IMG/VR virus record: IMGVR_UViG_3300009432_000003
Coordinates: 1-36,698 of that record
DNA length: 36,698 nucleotides
DNA from: a virus
Reading direction: 5' to 3' (one strand)
Positions 9,502 through 16,623 of this stretch are shown in pieces. The stretch's first letter is position 1; each line of letters opens with the position of its first letter. The translations under genes were made by a program, and so were the position numbers. The notes beneath the pieces were generated by a model. The model worked only from the letters and a program-made list of their open reading frames with translations, searched no databases and was not told the DNA's origin.

Positions 9502-9982
9502 TCACTTTTACCAGATAATTTGTGATAGGCAATCCACTCGTTTAAATGAGTGATAGGCGTTTGCTCTGCCTCTTCTATGCTTATATGCAAGCGATCAGCC
9601 AAAGATAACATCGTCATCCTTGAGTGATCGCTTTTTAGTTTTTTTCGTGTGCCTCCACCGATTCAATGTCACTAAACATTTGATTAGCAATCTCTGATAT
9701 GACGTTTGTTTCTTCGCCCATCAAATCCATCCGATCTTCGCCAGAGTTAAATAGCTTCTGGTCGTTCTCATCCATTGCTTTCATTACAATCAAATCTACC
9801 ATCGCACCGATAGTGGTGTTCTGTAAAAAATTGGGGTGCTTCTTCTGCAGTACGTCTAAATCGTAGCAGGTAATGCTTCTGCAATACAGTTTAAACGCTC
9901 CAGTTTCGTCACCCCACGCAGGAACTAGAACCTCTCTAGCTTCTACTGTTCTTCTACCTCGTAACTCTTTTGCTAATCCCAT
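9498..9982 (-). CDS. Frameshifted tail assembly chaperone (GT-type fusion)
   Basis: Produced by a -1 ribosomal shift at A AAA AAC (9644-9638), just before the stop of the 115-residue G-type protein. The shifted frame adds 46 residues starting LKSDHSRMTMLSL and containing PITHLNEWIAYHKL, the hydrophobic/aromatic pattern of lambda gpT-like domains. It ends at TGA 9500-9498, overlapping the tape measure ATG. The product would have 161 residues. In lambda and relatives a small fraction of ribosomes make the fusion, which binds the tape measure and recruits tail-tube subunits. The extension has no plausible independent start with a ribosome site. Confidence 0.88.
9635..9982 (-). CDS. Tail assembly chaperone (G-type)
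   Basis: A 115-residue acidic protein lying between the tail tube and tape measure genes, the fixed place of the G chaperone. It begins MGLAKELRGRRTVEAREVLV, has an AAGGGG ribosome site, and terminates with TAA immediately after the slippery heptamer. It is the unshifted, more abundant product of the frameshift pair and should not be part of the finished virion. Confidence 0.88.
   Translation of the reverse strand: MGLAKELRGRRTVEAREVLVPAWGDETGAFKLYCRSITCYDLDVLQKKHPNFLQNTTIGAMVDLIVMKAMDENDQKLFNSGEDRMDLMGEETNVISEIANQMFSDIESVEAHEKN
9638..9644 (-). promoter_or_regulatory. -1 ribosomal frameshift slippery site (A AAA AAC)
   Basis: On the minus strand, zero-frame codons GAA AAA AAC TAA contain the canonical X XXY YYZ heptamer A AAA AAC directly before the stop. 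Slipping back one base opens a 46-codon frame that ends exactly at the tape measure start. Confidence 0.88.
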
Positions 9983-10004
9983 GATTTTCCCCTTATGTTG
10001 TTGT

Positions 10005-10409
10005 TTATGGAACTTGTGCTTCTACTACTGCTCCACTGCACTGAACAGTAAAGCTCGCTTCAACCATTCCGTCAAACGCGCCACTGATAGAGCGAGAAGT
10101 AACAATGCCGCCACCAGTAAAGAATGTCTCACCGCTTCCTGCGCCAGTAGGATATATTTCAAAATCAACATCAGCACCTTCATCAAGGAGTAATTGCTGA
10201 ACATCATCCTCATCCCAGTATACTTCTAATGATACAGTGTTAGTTTTTAAACCTTGTTTATAGGTTCGTGTTGAATCACCCATTACTGAGTCTTCAATAG
10301 TGTCTGCTGAACCTTCAAATGTAAATGAACGCACTTCGCCTACCACAGCAACAGCCGTGCCTGACGCTTGTACTTTTACTACTCCAGATGCGCCTGTGTT
10401 AGTCGCCAT
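10005..10409 (-). CDS. Major tail tube protein
   Basis: A 134-residue beta-rich protein starting MATNTGASGVVKVQ, with EVRSFTFEGSADTIEDSVMG and GEVYW-like strands typical of TP901-1/lambda V-type tube subunits. It lacks the extra Ig-like domain that many tube proteins carry. Its place between the tail terminator and chaperone genes fits. A strong ribosome site is not obvious in the 22-base spacer, although tail tube genes are usually highly translated. Confidence 0.87.
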   Translation of the reverse strand: MATNTGASGVVKVQASGTAVAVVGEVRSFTFEGSADTIEDSVMGDSTRTYKQGLKTNTVSLEVYWDEDDVQQLLLDEGADVDFEIYPTGAGSGETFFTGGGIVTSRSISGAFDGMVEASFTVQCSGAVVEAQVP

Positions 10410-10431
10410 GATATGTACCTTTTAATTAAAG

Positions 10432-10866
10432 TTAAGTTGTTCCGCGAGTGTATTGGTATACAACACGGACTGTAATAATGACCCCGCCAATGGGGTCAAT
10501 AGAACCTTCGTCAATCTCAATGTTTACCACCTGTGTATCTAAGGCTTTATTGCCTCTGGTGCGGTCTACATCAAGCCCTTCCTCTATTGCTTCGATTATG
10601 TTGTTTCTTGCGGCATCAATTAATGAGCCTTTAACAAAACAAACTAAATCATAATTGATCGTTCCCATTCGCTGAGTCATAGACCCGCCAATAGAAGTAT
10701 CTTCTCTGTTCTCATCTGCACTGCGAACTAAAATAGCAGGGTATTGAGCGTTGGATAATTTTGAAAAATCAAACGGCTCTCTAGTTACATATTTTATCGC
10801 AACAGGAGATGTTATTCCTTGCAAAGTTGTTACTATATTTGCCGCTATCTGTTCTCTTACGCTCAT
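10432..10866 (-). CDS. Tail terminator protein
   Basis: A 144-residue protein whose ATG overlaps the preceding stop (ATGA). The helix at the start (REQIAANIVTTLQGI), the central strand YDLVCFVKG and the C-terminal strand GGVIITVRVVYQYTRG follow the pattern of lambda U/gp17-like tail terminators. Position directly before the tube gene supports this. Confidence 0.78.
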   Translation of the reverse strand: MSVREQIAANIVTTLQGITSPVAIKYVTREPFDFSKLSNAQYPAILVRSADENREDTSIGGSMTQRMGTINYDLVCFVKGSLIDAARNNIIEAIEEGLDVDRTRGNKALDTQVVNIEIDEGSIDPIGGVIITVRVVYQYTRGTT

Positions 10867-11285
10867 TTCAAATTCCTTTCAAACACGCTACTAAGAGTTT
10901 TTCGCTCTCTTCGGTTAAACCCAAAAAACGGACGCGACTTATCATTCATTGCGGCTTTTTTAGCCTCGGTTGCTCTGTTAAAAAATATCTCAGCTTCTTG
11001 GCTGTTTGCTTTAACTGTCATCGCACTAAACATCAGACCAGTAAATTGCAAATCAGGCACGACACCTCTGCCGTTGTTTCTTCTAAAAGCAGAATACGCA
11101 GAACTATATCCTTTAAACGTGCCGCCTTTATAGCCTTGACCTTTCTTGGTTCGGCTTTGAATTATGTTTAAACCCGCTAGAGCAGTTCTAAGCAAAGCTA
11201 TTTTCGTGCTTTCGCGTAAATCTTTTCCGCGCTTATTAACTATCTTTTGGACTTCTTTAAAATTAGTGTCCAAAGTAAGTTTCAT
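10863..11285 (-). CDS. HK97 gp10-like neck/head-closure protein
   Basis: A 140-residue, very basic protein with an ATGA overlap with the connector gene upstream. The N-terminal helix (KEVQKIVNKRGKDLRESTKI), central SGLMFSAMTVKA-like segment (QFTGLMFSAM) and terminal NRRERKTLSSVFERNLK match the layout of HK97 gp10-like proteins in the head-tail joining region. It contains a G-Y-K-G-G-T-F-K-G-Y loop. Confidence 0.72.
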   Translation of the reverse strand: MKLTLDTNFKEVQKIVNKRGKDLRESTKIALLRTALAGLNIIQSRTKKGQGYKGGTFKGYSSAYSAFRRNNGRGVVPDLQFTGLMFSAMTVKANSQEAEIFFNRATEAKKAAMNDKSRPFFGFNRRERKTLSSVFERNLK

Positions 11286-11716
11286 CTGTCTAACCTATTT
11301 ACGTGTTGTGACTGCTTTTCGTAATCAGTGATCGTACCGTCACCGTCCGTATCATACTGAACGCCATCACCAAAAATAGCTTCCATCTCTTCGGTGTATC
11401 TTGAATGATAGAAATCAATCATGCTCAAGAATCTATCGTTGTCTACCCAGTTACTTAACTTGGGCAAAGCGTGGCGAGACAAAACCAAATAAGCAGACGC
11501 TTCTGTAAATTGCGCGTCAACTAACTTGTCTGCATCCATTTCCAAATAACTGTGCGAATCGGTAAACGAAAGCCTTTTCTTAGGCCACCATTTAATGCGT
11601 AACTCTCTTTCAATCTCAGCTTGCGCCTTAACATGATCGTCAGTAAAAGACGTAATGCCTAACAACAAGATATCAGGAATTAATTTTACAAGATCAGCGT
11701 CAGTGGAAAATGCCAT
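11282..11716 (-). CDS. Head-tail connector (adaptor) protein with EF-hand-like loop
   Basis: ATG at 11716 is preferred over an upstream TTG because GAGG lies a few bases before it; this gives 144 residues. The helical N-terminal two-thirds and the location after the coat gene fit the adaptor that plugs onto the portal. Near the C-terminus DTDGDGTITDYE (11353-11318) has the spacing of a calcium-binding EF-hand loop: Asp at 1, 3 and 5, Gly at 6, Ile at 8, Glu at 12. The next segment is only 12 residues long, so a full helix-loop-helix pair is not evident. Confidence 0.72.
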   Translation of the reverse strand: MAFSTDADLVKLIPDILLLGITSFTDDHVKAQAEIERELRIKWWPKKRLSFTDSHSYLEMDADKLVDAQFTEASAYLVLSRHALPKLSNWVDNDRFLSMIDFYHSRYTEEMEAIFGDGVQYDTDGDGTITDYEKQSQHVNRLDR

Positions 11717-11767
11717 ATCAAACCTCAATTAAAAGCCCCACCCCCGAAAGGATAGGGCTAGTCTTAA

Positions 11768-12922
11768 TTACCCAAGTAGCAATGCAGTATGCTCTGGCTT
11801 GATGTTTTTAACACCCCAAGCTAGTGCAACTTCATAACGTACTTTTCTGTAGCCTTTGTACATGCTGAATTCCATGCTCAGTCCAGAGCGTGGGTCAGTA
11901 ATTACAATTACGTCTTCGGCCATATCACCTTCTGACGGACGAGCAGGGGCGCGTGAAGCAAGGACTAGAGCAGAGCGGTTGAACGCCATGTTTCTAGAAC
12001 CTGCGGCATCGCCTGTACAAGTCTTTCCTGCTGTCTGAGCCTGTCGCAATCCTGGAGCCGCAATGACGATATCGCCAGTTGCTCCTGCCGCAATGTCTTT
12101 AGCCGCGGCCACAACATACTTGCGAGAATCATCTTCAAACACAACAATATCACCTGCAACAGCAGAGAAAGCACCGCCACCCGCGACAGTAATGTTGATA
12201 GTAGTTTGGCCGATAGCCTCACCACCAGTAACAGTACAGTTAGTTTGCGCTTGAGCCGCTTGGTCAACAACTTGTGCAGACTCGCGAATAGGCATTCCGT
12301 TAATGTCCAAGAGAACGCCTTGACGTAAGATAGAATCGCTACCTGCATCAGATACGTTTGCTTGCTTACCTAACAGATTGACACCCGCAGTAGTGTTAAT
12401 CACTAACTGGTTGTCTTGCAAAGGTGCGCCATTGTCCTTGAGTATCTTTAGGACGTTAGAAGCATCAGTGTAATCGTTAGCAGTTCCAAAAGGAGTTGTG
12501 CCAGAAGCACCTGCCGCACGAGAGAAAGAAGACTGCAGACCACACAGATCAACTTCAACTTCGTTAGTCAGAGCGCGAATTGCTTGAGCGATCTTAGCCG
12601 CACGAACATTCTGGTAGCCCGCACCAGTGTCAAGACCTTTGGCCTCTTCACCGTTAAATCCAAACTCAGCCGCTCGTGACTTGCTGATAACGATATCAGT
12701 AAAGCCAGAAGTTTGTGCAGTAGGGTTTGGCACGACCATAGCAGGAGCGATGTTAGAAACATTACCTGCGGGTTCAACGTCAACACGGATGTTTTGCCCG
12801 ACAGCGGCAGTGTTGGAAGATGCGTTCATAGTTACGGATGGAATCATTCCAGTGAGTTCACGAGAAACAACGTCCAACGCTTCGTAGATATCAGGTACGA
12901 GACCTGTGATTGTATTAGCCAT
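11768..12922 (-). CDS. Major capsid protein (P22 coat protein-like)
   Basis: A 384-residue protein starting MANTITGLVPDIYEALDVVSRE, the conserved start of P22 gp5-type coat proteins (HK97 fold). Residues about 220-300 (GGEAIGQTTINITVAGG, then VVFEDDSRKYVVAA) form a beta-rich insertion at the place of the P22 I-domain. The last part (GLSMEFSMYKGYRKVRYEVALAWG) is the conserved P-domain/C-arm strand region. The gene follows the scaffold gene directly, so procapsid assembly presumably uses a separate scaffold. P22-type coats occur in several siphoviruses as well as podoviruses. Confidence 0.92.
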   Translation of the reverse strand: MANTITGLVPDIYEALDVVSRELTGMIPSVTMNASSNTAAVGQNIRVDVEPAGNVSNIAPAMVVPNPTAQTSGFTDIVISKSRAAEFGFNGEEAKGLDTGAGYQNVRAAKIAQAIRALTNEVEVDLCGLQSSFSRAAGASGTTPFGTANDYTDASNVLKILKDNGAPLQDNQLVINTTAGVNLLGKQANVSDAGSDSILRQGVLLDINGMPIRESAQVVDQAAQAQTNCTVTGGEAIGQTTINITVAGGGAFSAVAGDIVVFEDDSRKYVVAAAKDIAAGATGDIVIAAPGLRQAQTAGKTCTGDAAGSRNMAFNRSALVLASRAPARPSEGDMAEDVIVITDPRSGLSMEFSMYKGYRKVRYEVALAWGVKNIKPEHTALLLG

Positions 12923-12940
12923 TTTAAAAAGTCCTTAAAT

Positions 12941-13609
12941 TTAGGTTATAGTCCCACCACTTTTAACGAATTGCATTCGCTTGGTAGGGTTAAGTAGTTC
13001 AAATTCTGCACGACTTTTAGTTTTCACCGAGCCATCGTTAATGCCGCCAGTGTTACCCTGAGAACCTGACCCGCCTTGAGAGGCGCGAACAAAGTGTGGG
13101 TTCACCGTTAAAAATTCAGATACCATCTCGTTTACAGACAATAAATCACCCTTGTCATTGTAACGAGGCAAGCCATTAACGTCTAGCACTTCAACCGCTC
13201 CATCATCAGAGAGTCGGGCGTGTCGCTTTAACAGCATAGCTACCTGATCGGGATTTACAGCGTTATTACTACCTGCCGCACCTACGATAGCCCCATCGAC
13301 TAATGTCTGTTGCAACTTGGCTTTATAAGTCTGTATTTCCGCATCTTTCTTTTCGACTGTTTGCTTCAAGATAGAATCAAAGTCTCCGCGCTCTTTCATC
13401 CGCTCCACGTTTAAGGCTTCTTTCTCTGCCTTTAATGCTTTAGCTTCATCCAGATCAATACCAGAAATCTTTTTCTCAAACTTCCGTTGCTCTCGCGCAA
13501 TGCGGTCTGCAACAATTCTGTCTAAGTCATCTTGTGTAAAAGTCTTTGCCTGATCTTCCGCTACCAGTGTATCAGTCTCACCTTCTGTTCCCATGATTTC
13601 ATCGCTCAT
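12941..13609 (-). CDS. Capsid scaffolding protein
   Basis: A 222-residue acidic protein immediately before the coat gene. It has a charged predicted coiled coil (about 30-105, RIAREQRKFEKKI through ERMKERGDFDSI), a Gly/Ser-rich linker (VRASQGGSGSQGNTGG) and a short basic C-terminal segment (PTKRMQFVKSGGTIT) that could contact the coat, as in other scaffolds. It resembles GP20/DUF4355-type scaffolds. GAGG lies 9 bases before the ATG. It is the first gene after the leftward promoter at 13646-13673. Confidence 0.8.
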   Translation of the reverse strand: MSDEIMGTEGETDTLVAEDQAKTFTQDDLDRIVADRIAREQRKFEKKISGIDLDEAKALKAEKEALNVERMKERGDFDSILKQTVEKKDAEIQTYKAKLQQTLVDGAIVGAAGSNNAVNPDQVAMLLKRHARLSDDGAVEVLDVNGLPRYNDKGDLLSVNEMVSEFLTVNPHFVRASQGGSGSQGNTGGINDGSVKTKSRAEFELLNPTKRMQFVKSGGTIT

Positions 13610-13645
13610 GTTGACGTGCCTCTTAAAGAGTGGTTATGAGTCTGG

Positions 13646-13673
13646 ATTGTACCACAATTAAAATAATTGACAA
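13646..13673 (-). promoter_or_regulatory. Leftward promoter for the capsid-tail operon
   Basis: Minus-strand TTGTCA (13673-13668), a 16-bp spacer and TACAAT (13651-13646), about 35 bases before the scaffold ATG. It is near consensus for sigma-70. Its -35 box overlaps the -35 box of a rightward promoter, giving a compact divergent pair. Confidence 0.65.
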
Positions 13674-13695
13674 AAACAGTAATTCTTTTTAAATA
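13667..13695 (+). promoter_or_regulatory. Rightward sigma-70-like promoter upstream of the island
   Basis: TTGACA (13667-13672), 17-bp spacer, TAAATA (13690-13695). Its -35 box shares bases with the leftward promoter on the other strand. A second, phage-type promoter (13700-13739) lies just downstream. Confidence 0.5.
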
Positions 13696-13699
13696 AGTG

Positions 13700-13739
13700 T
13701 TTACTTTTATGTTTACTTAGTTGATCATGTAACCTCAAT
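13700..13739 (+). promoter_or_regulatory. Early promoter/leader element, copy A
   Basis: TTTACT, 17 bp, GATCAT, 4 bp, then CCTCAAT. This has the same architecture as three other copies in the window, and the leader runs on into an AAAGGG ribosome site before the ATG at 13761. The expected start of transcription falls within or next to CCTCAAT. Confidence 0.75.
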
Positions 13740-13760
13740 CAAAAAACAAAGGGCATCGCC

Positions 13761-14048
13761 ATGAACATCATTAAAGAAATGACTCGCAGAATCGAAGAAA
13801 CTCGCGAGCATAATAAAGTTCCTTGCAAAAACTACGCTACCGAAGAAGCCGCAGAAAAAGCACTCGCAAAAATGGCAACTTTGGTTGGACAGCATCACGG
13901 TACTAGACAAGCAGACTACGTTGTTTTTTACAATGAAGCATGGGGTCGTTGGGTTGGCGCGATTTCTTTAAACGAACTATTACAGCGTGCCGATTCTTGG
14001 GGCGGCTATATTGGACTTTCAGCAGACAGAGGCTTTTACAGCTTCTAA
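13761..14048 (+). CDS. Small conserved phage protein on a rightward island
   Basis: A 95-residue protein on the strand opposite its late-gene neighbours, directly behind promoter/leader copy A. It starts MNIIKEMTRRIEETREHNKV and contains KNYATEEAAEKALAKMA and YVVFYNEAWGRWVGAISLNE, a pattern recalled from small hypothetical proteins of other phages and mobile elements. No catalytic or membrane motif is visible. Early-type expression suggests a host-takeover or regulatory role, but no function is assigned. Confidence 0.8.
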   Translation: MNIIKEMTRRIEETREHNKVPCKNYATEEAAEKALAKMATLVGQHHGTRQADYVVFYNEAWGRWVGAISLNELLQRADSWGGYIGLSADRGFYSF

Positions 14049-14051
14049 ATC

Positions 14052-14069
14052 AACCGCCCCTTCGGGGGC
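14052..14069 (+). repeat. 18-bp hairpin repeat with UUCG loop, copy 1
   Basis: AACCGCCCCTTCGGGGGC forms a GCCCC/GGGGC stem closed by a TTCG tetraloop right after the stop of the 95-aa gene. It is not followed by a T run, so it is more likely an mRNA stabiliser or weak terminator between two co-transcribed genes. It is identical to 14404-14421. Confidence 0.75.
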
Positions 14070-14091
14070 AATCAATCAAGGGAATAAAGAC

Positions 14092-14400
14092 ATGATTAAA
14101 TTACACCCAGAAACATGCCAAGCCATTGCAAACCTAATCAACAAAATAGACGCTTCAAAAATTATGCATAGCGAATTAATTGAAGATCATGGAAATAATT
14201 GTTATTGGATGCGGAATAAATTTGAAGCGATGGTTGCTTTGACAGAAGAGTACGGAATACCGCACGTTGGTTATGATATTGCCGTCCGTGAATTAAAGTC
14301 AGACATGTACAAGAACGCAAAATTAACCGTTGCTTTTGAAGACTCTCCACTATATGACAAACATAGCGTAGAAGTTGGTGAAGCAATCAGAAACAATTAA
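14092..14400 (+). CDS. Hypothetical early protein, second gene of the island
   Basis: The ATG at 14092 follows CAAGGG at suitable distance and is preferred over an in-frame start 105 bases upstream, which would overlap the previous gene and read through the hairpin. The product has 102 residues, starts MIKLHPETCQAIANLINKID, and contains a VALTEEYGIPHVGYDIAVRE segment. It is soluble and mixed helical/strand, with no recognised domain. Hairpins of identical sequence flank the gene on both sides, so it looks like a cassette. Confidence 0.72.
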   Translation: MIKLHPETCQAIANLINKIDASKIMHSELIEDHGNNCYWMRNKFEAMVALTEEYGIPHVGYDIAVRELKSDMYKNAKLTVAFEDSPLYDKHSVEVGEAIRNN

Positions 14401-14403
14401 ACT

Positions 14404-14430
14404 AACCGCCCCTTCGGGGGCTATTTCTTT
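14404..14430 (+). terminator. Rho-independent terminator of the rightward island (hairpin repeat copy 2)
   Basis: The same 18 bases as at 14052-14069 (14404-14421) are here followed by TATTTCTTT on the plus strand. This ends the island transcript just before it would run against the leftward packaging operon. Confidence 0.72.
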
Positions 14431-14489
14431 GGCTTCTTCTTCTTGGGTCGCCCTGCTTTACTACCGTATGTTCCTTTACCTTTTGGCAT
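14421..14489 (-). CDS. 22-aa Lys-rich micropeptide with AT-hook-like motif
   Basis: The ATG overlaps the stop of the minor head gene (TAATG), and GGAGAAGAG just upstream can serve as ribosome site. The product is MPKGKGTYGSKAGRPKKKKP followed by KK. GRPKKKK resembles an AT-hook core, suggesting nucleic-acid binding. Similar KGTYGSK-x-GRP peptides are, from memory, found beside head genes of other phages, which favours a real gene. Its 3' end overlaps the terminator stem of the opposing island. The role (DNA packaging, capsid interior) is conjecture. Confidence 0.6.
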   Translation of the reverse strand: MPKGKGTYGSKAGRPKKKKPKK

Positions 14490-15244
14490 TACTCTTCTCC
14501 ATCAAATACTGGTCTAAATTGGTGTCCGCAGTTATAACCACCACGAACAATAAATGGGTCGCCTGACGCTTTACCCGCCCAAGAACCCGCCCACGTTGAT
14601 TCTATTTCTTCATCTGTAAATACTTGACCCTCATGCTCTCTGCAGAATGGTCTGGTTGTTTCAATAAGCCTACCAACGTATTTCCATTTGGTTGCGCCCG
14701 CTTCCTTGCCTATAACCACGTTCACAGAAGCATCGAATTGCATTAGAGAGTCGTGGACTTGCTGTTTAGCGTAACGTGCCATGTTGCCGCCAACGGCTTG
14801 CTTGACGGTTTTAACGCTCTCTGAGAACGCTCTGCCTGTTAGGGTATTTTGATAAACTTCTTTAGAAATGACATCAAGATATTCTTGCCCTATGTCTTCA
14901 AAGCCCTGAAATGAGAGTTTCTGCAACTGAGCAATCACAGCAGGGGATACTGTAGTAAATGCCCCATAGGTAGATAGCATTTCAGCGGCAGAGGCGGCTA
15001 CTATACTGTATTCCCTAACAATCTTATCGACGGTTACTAGGTATTCAGTCTCTATCGCCAGACGCACTTCTGCTCTTGCTTTAATTGCCCACTCAAGATC
15101 AAACAGTTTGCCGTCTTTCAATGGAGCAGTAGCGAGCAGGTCAGCTATCCTATCCTCAAGCACCCTTAACGCTTCTTCCAAACGCGCCTGATGTAATGCG
15201 GCTAACCTTGCAAGTTCTTCAACGTGGTCAACGTCAGTTGCCAT
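14489..15244 (-). CDS. Minor head / head morphogenesis protein (Mu gpF / SPP1 gp7-like)
   Basis: A 251-residue protein whose ATG overlaps the portal stop (TAATG). The N-terminal two-thirds is helical. The C-terminus carries the family signature TRPFCREHEGQVFT and GGYNCGHQFRPV, with a C-x-x-H / C-x-H set that may bind metal. Members of this family sit next to the portal and are carried in a few copies inside the head, sometimes ejected with DNA. Neighbours on both sides fit that role. Confidence 0.87.
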   Translation of the reverse strand: MATDVDHVEELARLAALHQARLEEALRVLEDRIADLLATAPLKDGKLFDLEWAIKARAEVRLAIETEYLVTVDKIVREYSIVAASAAEMLSTYGAFTTVSPAVIAQLQKLSFQGFEDIGQEYLDVISKEVYQNTLTGRAFSESVKTVKQAVGGNMARYAKQQVHDSLMQFDASVNVVIGKEAGATKWKYVGRLIETTRPFCREHEGQVFTDEEIESTWAGSWAGKASGDPFIVRGGYNCGHQFRPVFDGEE

Positions 15245-16623
15245 TAGACTTCTGTCTCTTCTTCCTGCGCGTTAAATTGGCCTAGCACCTGTGCGCCCGC
15301 TTCAATCTCAACATGGGCTTTCGCTAGTTGTTCGTCATCAAGGATTAGATCAGCAATCTTTTTGTCTATCTCTTGCGCCATTGTTACCGACTTTACGCCA
15401 GTAGAACGCAACTGCTGTAGGAACATTAATTCCTTATCATAATCTCTGAGGTCAAACGCATCAGGATATGAGATTTCAACATCTGGAGTAATGTCCTGCC
15501 ACTGGCAAAACAGAAACCACAACTGCTCTTCGGCAAGTTCAAGAATGTCAGCTTTCTCTGATAGCTTCGCATTGAGCATTTGAAACTCTGTCTGCATTGC
15601 TACGCCTGATTGAGTAATTGCTTGAGTGCCGCGCACTGCTCCCATGTGACTCATGCGGTTAATAGATTCAACTTTGTCATCAATGGCGTTGCGAACAGAA
15701 TCAAGATTTTGGCCGCTTGGCTGTATCTGATACGGCTTGAGACTTGCATCCATATCGTCAGGCATATTGATAACTGAGCCCGCACCCGCACTAGCGTCAG
15801 TAGCGTATGACTTGACCAAGGTCGGATGGTTGGATATACGAATAAGCTGTTCTATCTCGCTGAGTTCCTGATAGATAGCTTTCTGCATGTAAGCGGCATC
15901 ACTAAGATCGCTTGCTCCAATACCGCGAACCATTGAATGTTGAGCAGGTAAGAATATAGCAGGGATAACACCTAGCGGATTAATTTCATCTTCAACAAGG
16001 GTTTCTTTGCCATCTACTACGCGGTACAACTTGATACTATCTTCGTACCATGCGCGATAATAGCAAATCTCTTCATCATCTATAATCTCGACCAATTCTT
16101 TAATCAGCATATAGGTCAGTTTAAATCTACCGCTTGGGGTTCTTTCAAATTGCCAATCAAGTACATTTTCGGGGGTGTAGATGTTCACATAGGGACGAAT
16201 GTCTTGTGCCATTTCGTCAGCTTTTGTTCCTACGTTTGATTTGGGCTTGTCTACCATTAACCAGACATGACCGTATACGCTTGACCACACTTGCGCTTCA
16301 CGCATAAACGAATTAAAACTACGCCCTTCAAGGTCGCAATCTTTTAGAAAGGATTCAAGAGCGGGGCTGTTAGCCGCTGAATTGTAGTTACGTGTTGGAG
16401 GTACACGCCATAGAAAGCTAGAATAGATGTGGACAATGTTCTTACAGTGGTTGTCCATTGGTGTTAATTGTAATCTGCGCTTATATTCTTCATCGCTTTC
16501 ATTGATGTAGCGAGTTAGATATTTGCCATCAATATAATCCTGACCACCCATATATGATCTGAGATAAAATTCCCATCGTTGCCAATGTGAGTCATATTCA
16601 GGGTGTGTTTTTTCTATATTCAT
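15244..16623 (-). CDS. Portal protein
   Basis: ATG at 16623 (TGATG overlap with the terminase stop, AGGTGG ribosome site) is chosen over a GTG 9 bases upstream; it gives 459 residues. Features fit the SPP1/HK97-type portal superfamily: YLTRYINESDEEYKRRL near the start, a central helical stem region, and NRMSHMGAVRGTQAITQSGVAMQTEFQMLNAKL-like segments (read in parts: GTQAITQSGVAMQ, FQMLNAKLSEKA) in the long C-terminal helices. Twelve copies form the DNA channel at one capsid vertex and dock the terminase encoded just upstream. Confidence 0.9.
   Translation of the reverse strand: MNIEKTHPEYDSHWQRWEFYLRSYMGGQDYIDGKYLTRYINESDEEYKRRLQLTPMDNHCKNIVHIYSSFLWRVPPTRNYNSAANSPALESFLKDCDLEGRSFNSFMREAQVWSSVYGHVWLMVDKPKSNVGTKADEMAQDIRPYVNIYTPENVLDWQFERTPSGRFKLTYMLIKELVEIIDDEEICYYRAWYEDSIKLYRVVDGKETLVEDEINPLGVIPAIFLPAQHSMVRGIGASDLSDAAYMQKAIYQELSEIEQLIRISNHPTLVKSYATDASAGAGSVINMPDDMDASLKPYQIQPSGQNLDSVRNAIDDKVESINRMSHMGAVRGTQAITQSGVAMQTEFQMLNAKLSEKADILELAEEQLWFLFCQWQDITPDVEISYPDAFDLRDYDKELMFLQQLRSTGVKSVTMAQEIDKKIADLILDDEQLAKAHVEIEAGAQVLGQFNAQEEETEV

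Noticed and set aside
11716-11740. CCTCAATTAA on the plus strand, like the early leader element
   Set aside because: No -35/-10 boxes stand at the fixed distances and no plus-strand gene follows. On the minus strand it simply supplies the GAGG ribosome site of the connector gene.
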